Shown here piece by piece: positions 28,286-39,196 of a stretch of DNA of 64,000 nucleotides; the stretch's first letter is position 1; every line of letters begins with the position of its first letter. Source of the DNA: Natronomonas salina (lineage in GTDB: Archaea; Halobacteriota; Halobacteria; Halobacteriales; Haloarculaceae); assembly GCF_013391105.1 (NCBI RefSeq), contig NZ_CP058335.1, positions 2,604,001 through 2,668,000 of the forward strand, read 5' to 3'. Both the position numbers and the translations under genes were made by a program. A model generated the notes under the pieces. It was not told the DNA's origin. It made no database searches and saw only the letters and a program-made list of their open reading frames with translations.

Positions 28286-29632
28286 TCAGACGCCCGGGGG
28301 CAGGTCGGTGCCGGAGAGCAGGTCCTCGGCCGTGCTCCGGTCGATCGAGTACGTCTCCGTGTTGGTCAGCCCGACGCCGTCGTACGGGACGTCCGCGTCC
28401 ATCGACGTCTCGCCGATGACTGTCTCCGTGGTCGCCTGGTGGCTGTCCTCGTCGAGCGTGAAGGTCCCGTGCGGGCCGGTGTGCTCCATGCCCTCCATCT
28501 CGGAGACGACGTCGTCGGGGTCGGTGCTGCCCGCCGCCTCCATCGCCTCCTTGTAGATGTACACGGCGGAGTACGAACTGCCGCCGGTGAAGGACGGGTA
28601 CGGGATGACGTCGGAGCCCTCGTACTCGTCGGCGTAGGCCTCGAGGAACGCCGTGTTCTCCTCGTTGTCGAACGCCGAGGGCCAGTACCACCCGGAGTAG
28701 TGCAGCCCCTCGGGCATGTTGTCGCCGAGGGCCGCGAACCCGTTGGGGTCGGCGCCGATGGTGTCGAAGACGTCGTCGACCTGGTCGAACAGCCCCTGCT
28801 CGTTGGCCTGCTGGACGAAGGTGACGACGTCGGCGCCCCAGAAGCTCGTGAACAGGAGGTCGGGGTCGGCGTTCATCACCTGGTTGATCTGCGGCGTCAT
28901 GTCGCTGGCGCCCAGCTCCGGGAACGCCGACCCGACGTACTCGTGACCGGCGCCGAGTCCGTCGGAGTACGCCTGGAAGTAATCCCAGCACTGCTGGCCG
29001 TAGGCGTAGTCCGGCCCCAGGTTGGCGATGCGGGCGGAGCCGTAGTTGTCGTCGATCCACTTCGCGATGGCGTAGGTGTTGGTGGACGTGTTCGGGTTCG
29101 TCCGGAAGAGGTTCGGCACGACCGCGGCCGTCCCCTCGTCGGCGTAGTAGTCGCCGTAGGTGTCGACGTCCGGCTCCGTGAGGAACGGCGTCCCGATGTC
29201 GGTGAGCGTGAACGGCACGCCCAGTTGCTCGATGACCGGCCCGGAGTTCAGCGCCTCGCCTGAGGAGGTCAGCCCCATCATGACGTCGGCGTTCTCCTCC
29301 TGGACCAGGCTCCGGATCTGCGACTGCGGGTCGTCGCCGTGGTCGCGGAAGAAGCTCTCCACGTCGCGGTCGAGGATGCCGCCGTCGTCGTTGATCTCGT
29401 TGATAGCGACCTCCGCGGCCGCACGGGAGGACGCCCCCAGCTGCTCTGCCAGTCCCGACAGCAGGTAGACGCCGCCGATCGTGATCGGCCCCTCGTCGTC
29501 GTTGCCGCCGATGCACCCGGCGAACGCCGCGGTCGCACCCGCGCCGGCGGCGGTCAGGAAGCGCCGCCTGCGGACCCTCGGTGTTCGTCCACTCGTTCCC
29601 GTTCCCGAACCATCCGTGTCCTTGTCTAACAT
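28286..29632 (-). CDS. livK: LivK-type substrate-binding lipoprotein
   Basis: 448 residues from the ATG at 29632. Tat lipoprotein signal: RRRRFLTAAGAGATAAFAGC with the lipid Cys at about residue 40, normal for haloarchaea that export folded proteins. The mature part opens ITIGGVYLLSGLAEQLGASS, typical of periplasmic-binding-protein type I (Leu/Ile/Val, urea or amide) receptors. The ligand cannot be fixed from sequence. It is first in the livK-livM arm; livHGF is divergent. An upstream TATA box is at 29661-29670. Confidence 0.92.
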   Translation of the reverse strand: MLDKDTDGSGTGTSGRTPRVRRRRFLTAAGAGATAAFAGCIGGNDDEGPITIGGVYLLSGLAEQLGASSRAAAEVAINEINDDGGILDRDVESFFRDHGDDPQSQIRSLVQEENADVMMGLTSSGEALNSGPVIEQLGVPFTLTDIGTPFLTEPDVDTYGDYYADEGTAAVVPNLFRTNPNTSTNTYAIAKWIDDNYGSARIANLGPDYAYGQQCWDYFQAYSDGLGAGHEYVGSAFPELGASDMTPQINQVMNADPDLLFTSFWGADVVTFVQQANEQGLFDQVDDVFDTIGADPNGFAALGDNMPEGLHYSGWYWPSAFDNEENTAFLEAYADEYEGSDVIPYPSFTGGSSYSAVYIYKEAMEAAGSTDPDDVVSEMEGMEHTGPHGTFTLDEDSHQATTETVIGETSMDADVPYDGVGLTNTETYSIDRSTAEDLLSGTDLPPGV

Positions 29633-29794
29633 GGACTCCCGAGACCTTGGGCCCTCTTTGATATAATTATGCGGGTTGATATACAAACAACCCAAAATAA
29701 TGACATCTAGGATTGACGGCGAATATCCGCGACAGGGGCAGAAATCTGCCTCCTGGGCGAAAGGTTTAATCTATTTCTGACAATGTGGTTTGTT
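29633..29794. promoter_or_regulatory. Divergent livK / livH promoter region
   Basis: An AT-rich 160-bp space. The minus-strand box ATAATTATAT (29661-29670) lies ~30 bp before livK. The plus-strand box TTTAAT (29765-29770) lies ~25-30 bp before the livH ATG at 29795. Both spacings fit leaderless transcripts, so both transporter arms can be controlled from one short region. Confidence 0.6.
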
Positions 29795-30676
29795 ATGTCG
29801 ACACACTCTCTGGTCTTCGAGCAGATCATCACCGGGATCAGCATCGGGAGCCGGCTGTTCCTGGTCGCGGTCGGCCTCAGCCTGATCTTCGGGGTGCTCG
29901 ACGTCCTCAACTTCACCCACGGCGTCCTCTACATGCTCGGCGCCTACGTGGCCATCGTGGCCGTCGAGAGCACCGTCGGGAGCTTCCTGCTCGGGATCGT
30001 CGCCGCGATCTTCGTCGTCGCCATCGTCGGCGGCGTCCTCGAGGCCGTCTTCATCCGGCGGCTCTACGGCCGCGAGGAGGAGGTCCTCGACCAGCTGCTG
30101 TTGACCTTCGCGTTCGTGCTGATCATCACGGACGCCGTCCGGGCCATCTTCGGCTCGCAGGCCCGGCTGATCAGCGCGCCGGACGCCCTGACCGGGTCCA
30201 TCCCGCTGGGAGCGGGCCTCTCCATCCCGACCTACCGCGCGTTCGTCATCCTGATGGCGCTGCTCGTGCTGGGCGCCATCCTCGCGGTGCTCCGGTACAC
30301 GAACGTCGGGCGCATCGTCCGGGCGACCTCCAGCGACCGCGAGATGGCCCGGCTGCTCGGCATCAACGTCCCGAAGCTGTACACGGGCGTGTTCGTGGTC
30401 GGGGCGGCGCTGGCGGGTCTCGGCGGGGCGCTCGCGGCGCCGCTGCAGTCCGTCTCGCCCTCTCTCGGCAACTCGGTGATCGTCGAGGCGTTCGTCGTCG
30501 TCGTCATCGGCGGCCTCGGCTCCTTCTTCGGCGCGTTCGTCGGCGCGATGATCATCGGGTTGCTGATCGCGCTCGGCAGCGGCGTGGCGGGCGCCGGCGA
30601 CCTGTTCCCGTTCCTGGCGATGATCGTCGTACTCGTCTGGCGGCCGACCGGCCTGTTCGGGGGTGCCGAGGCATGA
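29795..30676 (+). CDS. livH: LivH-type ABC permease
   Basis: 293 residues from the ATG at 29795; an in-frame ATG at 29783 also exists, but the TATA-to-start spacing favours 29795. About 8 TM helices, with LNFTHGVLYMLGAYVA, QLLLTFAFVLIITDA and VIGGLGSFFGAFVGAMIIGLL, the conserved LivH cores. It forms the membrane pore with LivM. Its TGA overlaps the livG ATG (ATGA). Confidence 0.93.
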   Translation: MSTHSLVFEQIITGISIGSRLFLVAVGLSLIFGVLDVLNFTHGVLYMLGAYVAIVAVESTVGSFLLGIVAAIFVVAIVGGVLEAVFIRRLYGREEEVLDQLLLTFAFVLIITDAVRAIFGSQARLISAPDALTGSIPLGAGLSIPTYRAFVILMALLVLGAILAVLRYTNVGRIVRATSSDREMARLLGINVPKLYTGVFVVGAALAGLGGALAAPLQSVSPSLGNSVIVEAFVVVVIGGLGSFFGAFVGAMIIGLLIALGSGVAGAGDLFPFLAMIVVLVWRPTGLFGGAEA

Positions 30677-31497
30677 CGGACGTCCTGGAGACGGAGGGCC
30701 TCACCAAGAAGTTCGGTCGACTCGTCGCCGTCGACGACGTGAGCGTCACGATCGACTCCGACGACATCACGAGCATCATCGGCCCGAACGGCGCCGGCAA
30801 GACCAGCTTCTACAACCTGTTGGCCGGCCAGTACGAGCCGACGGAGGGGACGGTCCGGATCCGCCCGCGGGACGGCGACGAACTCGTGGACGTGACCGGG
30901 AAACCGCCCCACGAGATCAACCGGCTGGGGCTCTCCCGGGCGTTCCAGATCAACAACGTCTTCGAGGGACTCTCGGTCGTAGACAACGTGCGGATCGCCC
31001 GCATCAGCCGGGAGGGACGGACGCTCGACATCCGCTCGCTGGCCAGGGACGACACGGAACTGACCGAACGGGCCCACGAGATCCTCGAGTTGACGAACCT
31101 CGAGGAGGTCGCCCACGAGCAGTGCGAGAACCTCTCGCACGGCGACGTCCGGAAGGTCGAGATCGCCGTCGCGCTGGGGACCGACCCGTCGGTCGTCCTC
31201 CTCGACGAGCCCACCGCGGGGATGAACCCGACCGAGACCGAGCGGATGGTCGAACTCGTCCGGAGCCTCGACGAGACGACCGACACCACCTTCGTCCTGA
31301 CCGAACACGACATGGACGTCGTCCTCGGCATCTCGGACCGCATCCTCGTCCTCGACAACGGCGAACTCATCGCCCAGGGGACGCCCGACGAGGTGATGGC
31401 CGACGAGCGCGTCCGGAAGGCGTACCTGGGAATCGACGACTCGGACGGCGCCGCGGCGAACGACGGGGCGGAGACCGGCCGGGGTGAGGAGGCGTGA
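30673..31497 (+). CDS. livG: LivG-type ABC ATPase
   Basis: 274 residues. Walker A GPNGAGKT (about 37-44), Q-loop LSRAFQINNVFEGL, signature ENLSHGDVRKVEIAVAL, Walker B VVLLDEPTAGM, and H-loop LTEHDMDVVLGI. The LSHGD signature and the AGM after Walker B are normal for LivG. It energises branched-chain amino-acid-type import together with LivF. Start overlaps the livH stop; stop overlaps the livF start. Confidence 0.94.
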   Translation: MTDVLETEGLTKKFGRLVAVDDVSVTIDSDDITSIIGPNGAGKTSFYNLLAGQYEPTEGTVRIRPRDGDELVDVTGKPPHEINRLGLSRAFQINNVFEGLSVVDNVRIARISREGRTLDIRSLARDDTELTERAHEILELTNLEEVAHEQCENLSHGDVRKVEIAVALGTDPSVVLLDEPTAGMNPTETERMVELVRSLDETTDTTFVLTEHDMDVVLGISDRILVLDNGELIAQGTPDEVMADERVRKAYLGIDDSDGAAANDGAETGRGEEA

Positions 31498-32210
31498 GCG
31501 TCCTCGAACTCTCGGACGTGAACGCCTACTACGGCAACAGCCACGTCCTGTTCGACCTCGCGATGTCGATTCAGGAGAACGAGGTCGTGACGCTCCTGGG
31601 GCGGAACGGCGCCGGGAAGACGACGACGCTCCGGACGATCACCGGGACGGTGCCGCGACGGGAGGGCAGCATCGAGTACCGGGGGGAGGACATCAGCGGG
31701 GCGTCCGTCGAGTCGATCAGCAGACGCGGCGTCAAGCTCGTCCCCGAGGAGCGCCGGGTCTTTCCGACGCTGACGGTCATGGAGAACATCCAGCTCGCCC
31801 ACGACCTCGCCGCCGACCCCCGGGCGGTCGAGGAGATGTTCGACATCTTCCCGGTGCTGGACGACCTGCGGAAGAACCGGGGACAGAACCTCTCCGGCGG
31901 CGAACAGCAGATGCTCTCGGTGGCGAGGGCGCTGGTCCAGAACCCCGACCTGCTGTTGCTCGACGAGCCGACCGAGGGGCTCGCGCCGGTCATCGTCGAG
32001 GACCTCCGGGAGGTGCTGGGGGACGTCGTCGAGCGGGACGTCACCGTCCTGATGACGGAGCAGAACGTCGAGTTCGCCCTCGACCTCGGCGAGCGGGCCT
32101 ACATCATCGACAAGGGGTCGAACGTCTGGGAGGGGTCGGTCGACGACCTCCAGGAGCGCGACGACCTGCTGGACGAGTACCTCTCCGTCGGCGCCCAGGA
32201 AGCCGACTGA
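31494..32210 (+). CDS. livF: LivF-type ABC ATPase
   Basis: 238 residues from a GTG that overlaps the livG stop (GTGA). Walker A GRNGAGKTTTLR, VPEERRVFPTLTVMENI (typical LivF), signature NLSGGEQQMLSVARAL, Walker B LLLLDEPTEGLAP and switch His replaced by Gln in MTEQNVEFAL, as is usual in LivF. Last gene of the livHGF arm. Confidence 0.94.
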   Translation: MSVLELSDVNAYYGNSHVLFDLAMSIQENEVVTLLGRNGAGKTTTLRTITGTVPRREGSIEYRGEDISGASVESISRRGVKLVPEERRVFPTLTVMENIQLAHDLAADPRAVEEMFDIFPVLDDLRKNRGQNLSGGEQQMLSVARALVQNPDLLLLDEPTEGLAPVIVEDLREVLGDVVERDVTVLMTEQNVEFALDLGERAYIIDKGSNVWEGSVDDLQERDDLLDEYLSVGAQEAD

Positions 32211-32313
32211 CGGGTTCTCCGTCCCAGAAGGGATTTCGGTCAGTCACGCCGCTCACGCGTCCAGAAGCGGCGGATCGATTCTACCTCGCGAGCGCAGAAA
32301 ACGCGACGGGAAC

Positions 32314-33108
32314 CTACGCTTCGACGGCGAGGCCGGCGCGCTCCAGGGCGTCCGCCGCGCCGACGTCGTCGTGGACGACCAGCGAGACCGCCCGGGCCAT
32401 CTTCTCGGGGTCGTCGTGCTGGAAGATTGTCCGGCCCATCGAGACGCCGGCACCGCCGGCGTCCATCGCCCCGCGGACGTCCTCCAGGGCCGCGAGGTCG
32501 CCGGCCGGCGAGCCGCCGGCGATGAGCACCGGCAGGCTCGTCGACTCGCAGACGTGCTCGAAACTCTCCGCGTCGCCGCTGTAGCCGGTCTTGATGAGGT
32601 CGGCGCCGAGCTCCTCGCCCAGCCGGACGGCGTGGCCGAGCGCCTGGGGGTCGTCGCCCTCGACGTCGGGGCCGCGGGCGTACGTCATCGCCAGGACGGG
32701 CATCCCGTACTCGGCGGCCTCGTCGGCGACGGCGGCGAGTTCCTCGATCTGCTCGCGCTCGTACTTCGAGCCGACGTTGATGTGGAAGGAGACGGCGTCG
32801 GCGCCGGCCCGGATGGCCGATTTCACGGTGCCGGTGGTCCGCTTGTCGTTGGAGTCCGGCCCGATGACCGTCGAGCCGTTGAGGTGGGTGATGTAGCCGG
32901 CGCCGTTGAGGTTGCCGTGGACGCGGTCGGCGACGCCCTTCTGGGTCAGCACGGCGTCGGCGCCCCCGCGGGTGACGGCGTCGATGGTCGACTCGATGTC
33001 CTTCAGGCCCGTCACCGGCCCGAGGGTGATCCCGTGATCCATCGGGACGACGACGTAGCGGTCGTCCGTCCCGACGCGTTTCAGTCGTGCGGCGATCCCT
33101 GTGCTCAT
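32314..33108 (-). CDS. aroA': 2-amino-3,7-dideoxy-D-threo-hept-6-ulosonate synthase
   Basis: 264 residues from the ATG at 33108 (MSTGIAARLKRVGTDDRYVVVPMDHGITLGP). An in-frame ATG at 33138 overlaps the trpA stop (ATGA) and would add 10 residues; family length favours 33108. Aldolase-like TIM barrel: VVVPMDHGITLG, LIKTGYSGDAESFEHVC (Schiff-base Lys) and VLIAGGSPAG, GAGVSMGRTIFQ (phosphate loop). It catalyses the first step of the archaeal shikimate route. It sits directly after trpCBA, so aromatic precursor supply and tryptophan synthesis are probably co-transcribed. Confidence 0.93.
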   Translation of the reverse strand: MSTGIAARLKRVGTDDRYVVVPMDHGITLGPVTGLKDIESTIDAVTRGGADAVLTQKGVADRVHGNLNGAGYITHLNGSTVIGPDSNDKRTTGTVKSAIRAGADAVSFHINVGSKYEREQIEELAAVADEAAEYGMPVLAMTYARGPDVEGDDPQALGHAVRLGEELGADLIKTGYSGDAESFEHVCESTSLPVLIAGGSPAGDLAALEDVRGAMDAGGAGVSMGRTIFQHDDPEKMARAVSLVVHDDVGAADALERAGLAVEA

Positions 33109-33134
33109 GTTACGTGATGGTGTGGCAGGTGCGG

Positions 33135-34024
33135 TCATGTTCCTTCCGGTCGCGGCCGACGTTGCGCGCCGGCGAGGGCCCCCTCCTTCAGCTCCCGGGC
33201 GAGCGATTCGAGCCGGTCGGCGGTCTCCTCGACCGGTCGGCCCTCCTCGTGACCATCGGCGACGACGTCGACCAGCGCGGAGCCGACGATGACGCCGTCG
33301 GCGCCCGCCGCGACGACGTCGGCGGCCTGCTCGCCGGAGGAGATGCCGAAGCCGACCGCCTTCGGCACGTCGTAGGCCTCCAGGCGGGCGAGGCTCTCGG
33401 TGGTCTGGTCGGAGACGTCCGAGCGCGCGCCCGTGACGCCCAGCCGCGCCTGGACGTAGACGTAGCCGGTGACCTGGCTCATGATGCGGTCTAGGCGCTC
33501 GCCCGTCGTCGTCGGCGCGACGATGAATACGAGGTCGAGGCCGTGCTCGTCGCAGGCCTCGCGTAGCAGGTCGGCCTCCTCGGCGGGGAGGTCCGGGACG
33601 ACGAATCCCTCGATGCCGACCTCGGCGGCGCGCTCGACGAAGGGTCGCACCGGCGGGTCGCCGTCCTCGCCGAACTGGTAGATGAGGTTGTAGTAGGTCA
33701 TGCAGACCAGCGGCACGTCGACGTCGAGCGCCTCGACGAACTCGAAGAACCGCTCGGGGGTCATGCCGCCCTCCAGCGACCGGACGACGGCCTGCTGGAT
33801 GGTCGGGCCCTCGGCGATGGGCTCGGAGAACGGGAGGCCGAGCTCGATGACGTCGGCGCCGCCGCGGGCCAGCGCCTCGACGTACTCGAGGGACGACTCG
33901 AAGTCCGGGTCACCCGCGGCGAGGTAGGGGACGAACGCCGGCTCGTCGAAGGCGTCCTCGAGGCTCGCGGGTCGCTCCGCCCCGCTTGCGTTCTCCGAGG
34001 ACTCCCGCTGGTCGTCCTCGCCGC

Positions 34025-34028
<4 letters not shown>
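33135..34028 (-). CDS. trpA: Tryptophan synthase alpha subunit
   Basis: 297 residues. [44 protein letters not shown] (catalytic Glu and Asp region), [14 protein letters not shown] and [29 protein letters not shown] (phosphate binding) are all intact. It cleaves indole-3-glycerol phosphate to indole, channelled to TrpB. The acidic N-terminal extension (1-27) is a halophilic feature. ATG overlaps the trpB stop by 4 bases. Confidence 0.96.
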
Positions 34029-35261
<1,233 letters not shown>

Positions 35262-35275
<14 letters not shown>

Positions 35276-36032
35276 TGGTGAGTCGCTCCGTGTTCTCGCG
35301 GACCGGTCCGTCCATGATCGCCGACCCGACGAGCAGGCCGTCGGCGCCGTCGGCGCGCATCCGCGAGACGTCCTCCCGGGTGGCTATGCCGCTTTCCGCT
35401 ATCAGGGTGACGCTCTCGCGGTCGTCTGCCGGAACCGTCGCCGCGACGTCCTCGAACGTCCCGAGGTCGACCTCCAGTTGCGTCAGATCGCGGTTGTTGA
35501 CGCCGATTATCTCGGCGCCGGCGTCGAGGGCCGCCTCGACCTCTGCGGGGGTGTGGGCCTCGACGAGCACCTGGAAGCCGCGGTCGCGGGCCGCCGCGAG
35601 CAGCCCCTCCAGGTCGTCGACGAACCGGACGATGAGCAGGACCACGTCCGCCTCGACGACGTCCAGTTGCGATTCGTCCAGCACGAAGTCCTTCCGGAGG
35701 ACCGGCACGTCGACGGCCTCGCGGACCCGCCGCAGCGTCTCGGGGGACCCGCCGAAGTGCTCCGGCTCCGTGAGCACCGACAGCGCCGCGGCGCCGCCCT
35801 CGACCATCGCCTCGGCCAGTTCCACCGGGTCCTCGCGCCGCTCGCCGTCGGTCGTCGGGCTCGTGGGCTTCACCTCGGCGATGAGCGGCGCGCGGCCGTC
35901 GGCCTCCGCCTCGGCCAGCGCGGCGGGCAGCGACCGCGGCTCGACGGAGAGCCGTTCGTCGCCCCCGCCCCGTTCCTCGGCCGCCGCCAGGATGGAGCGG
36001 ACGGCCGGCGCCAGCTCGTTACTGGTGTCCAT
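35262..36032 (-). CDS. trpC: Indole-3-glycerol-phosphate synthase
   Basis: 256 residues. [14 protein letters not shown] (substrate-binding Lys), [31 protein letters not shown] (catalytic Lys), [17 protein letters not shown] and [13 protein letters not shown] are the family motifs. First gene of trpCBA-aroA'. A CTTATG-type box about 28 bp upstream suggests a leaderless transcript. The remaining trp genes (E, G, D, F) are not in this window. Confidence 0.95.
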
Positions 36033-36274
36033 TACTGTACACTAACGAACTCTTCTGGACATAAGGGTTGCGTCTCGGTCGCCCCGTTGCGGCGAGGGAT
36101 CGTCGCGGACTCTCGTCGGTCGACGGCGAGAACTCCCAGAACATTCACCCAGTGGTCTGTTCACCGGACTGCCGCCAGCGTGGCTCCTGGTCGAAACCCT
36201 CGCTCCTGGCTAATAAATAGCCGGAGACAGCCACTGCAAGACCTATTGGGCGACACTGCTACAGGCTGACAATC
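36033..36274. promoter_or_regulatory. Divergent trpC / Tat-subunit promoter region
   Basis: On the minus strand the CTTATG box (36060-36065) and a TTAGTGTACAGTA stretch next to the ATG could be the trp promoter and operator. On the plus strand AATAAATAG (36212-36221) is a TATA candidate for the gene at 36275. Confidence 0.45.
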
Positions 36275-37396
36275 ATGGACGGGTTTGGAATCGACAGACG
36301 AACGCTCCTCCGGGGGGTCGCGGGCGCCGGCGCCCTCGCCGCGTTCCCGTCGGCCGAGGCGGCCGCACGGCTGGCCGCGGAGTCGGACCCGACCACCCGC
36401 GCGACCTACCGGGCCATCGTGGACGCCGTCATCCCGGAGACGCCCGAGGTGGCCGAGGAACTCGGCGAGGAGCACGGCCCCGGCGGGCTCGAGGTGGGCC
36501 TCGACGCCTACCTGATCAAGTTCGTCAACACGATGTTCTCGATGTGGGACGCCCCGGAACTGGAAGCGTCGATAGCCTCCGACCTGTCGGTCGAGGCGCC
36601 CGACGGGGCTCCCACCGACGCCGAGGTGACGCTCTCGCCGAGCTTCGGCGCCGAGCAGCGCCGCGAGCTGAACCTCCGGCTCGCCGAGCTCGTCGCGAAG
36701 GTCTGCGACGTCGCGGCGGTCGAACTCCTCGCACGCGCGAACAACGAGTCGGTGCCGGACCCGACGCGGTTCGAGGGCGGCGGCCCCTTCGCGTCCCTCG
36801 AGCGGCGGGACCGCCTCCGGGCGCTCGCGATGCTGGACGAGAAGGAGGTCGACACCGCCGACCTGCCGGGGCCGGTCCTGGAGGGGACGGCGGGGCTCGT
36901 CCCGCAGCTGGTCGTCGCGTTCACCCAGGTCGTCTACTACAGCGAGTGGGAGGGCTACGAGGACATCTCGGCGCCGCCGAGCGAGCGCGAGTTCGACGGC
37001 GAGGACCTCCAGAGCTGGGCGCAGACCGACTTTCCCGGCGTCCTCGACGGCGCCGTCGCCTTCCGGGGCTACTGGGGTGGGCCGCAGTCGTCGCTCGGCG
37101 ACGGCCCCGTCTGGAAGACCATCCCCGGCCGCCGCGGACCGCCGCGGAAGCTCTACCGCAGGCCGGGCGAGTTCACCGAGGACGACTACGACACCGACGG
37201 CTACGAGGAGCCGTTCGAGACGGGCGGCGAGCCGGCCGGCGGCTTCCTCGGCCAGGAGTCGACCGCGGAGATCAGACGACCCGAGGCGGCGCTCGAGGAG
37301 GCCCGCGAGAGAAGCGACGAGGGGTTGCTCGAACGGGCCGCCGAGGAGTTCTTCGGCGCCGGCGGCGCCGGCACCACCCTCGGGGGTGACCGATGA
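36275..37396 (+). CDS. Tat-exported gluconate 2-dehydrogenase subunit 3-like protein
   Basis: 373 residues. Twin-arginine signal DRRTLLRGVAGAGALAAF (7-24). The body resembles the small subunit of membrane-associated GMC-type dehydrogenases (YRAIVDAVIPETPE... opening) but is longer than typical bacterial ones, with an extra Tyr/Gly/Pro-rich C-terminal half (about 240-373). These subunits provide the export signal for the flavoprotein partner, which has none. It overlaps the GMC oxidoreductase start by 4 bases (ATGA), supporting a complex. Confidence 0.82.
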   Translation: MDGFGIDRRTLLRGVAGAGALAAFPSAEAAARLAAESDPTTRATYRAIVDAVIPETPEVAEELGEEHGPGGLEVGLDAYLIKFVNTMFSMWDAPELEASIASDLSVEAPDGAPTDAEVTLSPSFGAEQRRELNLRLAELVAKVCDVAAVELLARANNESVPDPTRFEGGGPFASLERRDRLRALAMLDEKEVDTADLPGPVLEGTAGLVPQLVVAFTQVVYYSEWEGYEDISAPPSEREFDGEDLQSWAQTDFPGVLDGAVAFRGYWGGPQSSLGDGPVWKTIPGRRGPPRKLYRRPGEFTEDDYDTDGYEEPFETGGEPAGGFLGQESTAEIRRPEAALEEARERSDEGLLERAAEEFFGAGGAGTTLGGDR

Positions 37397-39153
37397 GGAC
37401 CCACGAGTACGACGTCGTCGTGGTGGGCGCCGGCGGCGACGGCCCGGTCGCCGCGTGGAAGCTCGGCCAGGCCGGCCTCGACGTCCTGGTCCTGGAGGCC
37501 GGCCCCTTCTACGGCAACGAGCAGTGGCCGAAGCCCAACGAGAAGCCCGGCGGCGAGACCACCGACAGCGTCGAGGACCTCTCCGGCGAGCTGCTCGACG
37601 AGCAGTTCACGACCCGGGAGCTGGAGATGGTCCTGAAGCTGCTGTGGGGGCCGGCCGAGCACGACCGCGGCCTCTGGTTCCGGAAGTTCCCCGGCTCCGG
37701 GGCGACCCTGCAGGCCGCCGGCGTCGGCGGGACGACGCTCGTCTACACCGGCAACCACCCCCGCGCCTATCCGGCCGCCATCGACGAGCAACCGCACTGG
37801 CCCGACTCGTTCGCCTACGAGGACCTCGTGCCGTACTACCGGGAGCTGGAGGACCTGCTGGAGGTCCAGCCGGCGCCCGTCTCCGCGAAGGAGGAGCTGT
37901 TCTTCCGGGGCGCCGAGGACGTCGACCCGGACCTGCTCGGCGGCGAGTCGGCGACGCTTATCGACGGGCTGAACGTCGACGAGGTGGGCTACCGCCCCCA
38001 GCCGAACGCGATCCGGGGGCCGGACCCCGACATCCACGTCGACGAGGACTACGACGGGAACTTCCGACATCCGGCGGACCCCGACGCCGTCGACCCCGTC
38101 GAGGGCCACACGATGGTGACCACCGAGATCGCCGGCAATCCCCACCCGCGGGGCGCCCCCTACGAGGAGAAGGCCAAGCGCACTTCCGCCGTCGGCGTCG
38201 TCCCGGCGGCCCTGGAGACGGGCAACGTCACCGTCCGGCCGAACGCCTTCGTCACCGACGTCCTGGTCGACCGGTCGCTCGGCGGCGACCCGGAGGCGAC
38301 GGGCGTCGAGTTCCGCGACACCTGGTCCGGCGACACCGAGCGCGTCTCGGCCGACGCGGTCGTCCTCGCGGCCGGCGCCATCGAGACGCCGCGGCTCTGG
38401 CTGAACTCGGGGCTCCCCGCCAACGAGTGGGTCGGCAAGGGGATGACCATCCACTTCGGGGACAACGTGATGGGGTTCTGGGAGGACGAGGCCCTCGAGG
38501 AGCGCGTCGGCAAGCCGGCCGTCGACCCCCACGAGGGCCAGACCATCGCGGCGCGGTTCGACTACCCCGGCGTGGGGATGCTCCAGACGACGGGCTCGTA
38601 CCCGGGCATCGCCGCCATCCTGGGGTTCGGCGCCTCTGCCTCCGGGTTCACCTTCAGCAACGACGTCTCCGACGCGCCGTGGGACACCCAGGGTCGGCTC
38701 GCCGGGACCGAGCTCAAGCGGTTCCTCTCGCGATACCGCCAGGCGCTGCCGATCCTCGTGGTCACGGACGACCGGCCGCACCAGCGCAACGGCGTCTCCG
38801 TCGCGCCCGGGGTCACCGACGAGCACGGCCCGATCCCGCAGGTCAACTACGTCCCGAGCGAGGGCGACGTCCGGCGACGCGACCGCCTCGCCGAGATCGC
38901 CACCGACGTCCTCCGGAAGGCCGGCGCCGACCACGTCCACCGCTCGGACTCCCCGCCGACGGCGCTGCACATCCACTCGACGATGGCAATGGGGAAGGTC
39001 GTCGACACCGCCTGCGAGGCCTACGAGGTCGACCGGCTGTTCGTCGCCGACCACTCGGCGCTGGCCAACGGCATCGGCGGACCCAACCCGACGAACACCG
39101 GGCAGGCGCTGGCGGCGCGCACCGGCGAGAAGATCGCCGAGCGGTACTTCTGA
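37393..39153 (+). CDS. GMC-family FAD oxidoreductase
   Basis: 586 residues. Starts with the FAD-binding VVVGAGGDGPVAAWKLGQAGLDVLVLEAG. It has KFPGSGATLQAAGVGGTTLVYTGNHPRA, VVLAAGAIETPRLWLNSG, and the C-terminal active site LHIHSTMAMGKVVD and GGPNPTNTGQALAARTGEKI. Oxidises an alcohol or sugar; the acceptor is probably a quinone or cytochrome through the Tat-exported partner subunit. No own signal peptide, consistent with piggy-back export. Substrate unknown. Confidence 0.92.
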   Translation: MRTHEYDVVVVGAGGDGPVAAWKLGQAGLDVLVLEAGPFYGNEQWPKPNEKPGGETTDSVEDLSGELLDEQFTTRELEMVLKLLWGPAEHDRGLWFRKFPGSGATLQAAGVGGTTLVYTGNHPRAYPAAIDEQPHWPDSFAYEDLVPYYRELEDLLEVQPAPVSAKEELFFRGAEDVDPDLLGGESATLIDGLNVDEVGYRPQPNAIRGPDPDIHVDEDYDGNFRHPADPDAVDPVEGHTMVTTEIAGNPHPRGAPYEEKAKRTSAVGVVPAALETGNVTVRPNAFVTDVLVDRSLGGDPEATGVEFRDTWSGDTERVSADAVVLAAGAIETPRLWLNSGLPANEWVGKGMTIHFGDNVMGFWEDEALEERVGKPAVDPHEGQTIAARFDYPGVGMLQTTGSYPGIAAILGFGASASGFTFSNDVSDAPWDTQGRLAGTELKRFLSRYRQALPILVVTDDRPHQRNGVSVAPGVTDEHGPIPQVNYVPSEGDVRRRDRLAEIATDVLRKAGADHVHRSDSPPTALHIHSTMAMGKVVDTACEAYEVDRLFVADHSALANGIGGPNPTNTGQALAARTGEKIAERYF

Positions 39154-39196
39154 GCGATCGGGAGAACGGGTCTCCGAGGCGTCTCGGGCCCAGCAG

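Noticed and set aside
30673..31497. Degenerate ABC signature in LivG (LSHGD)
   Set aside because: This form is normal in LivG proteins.
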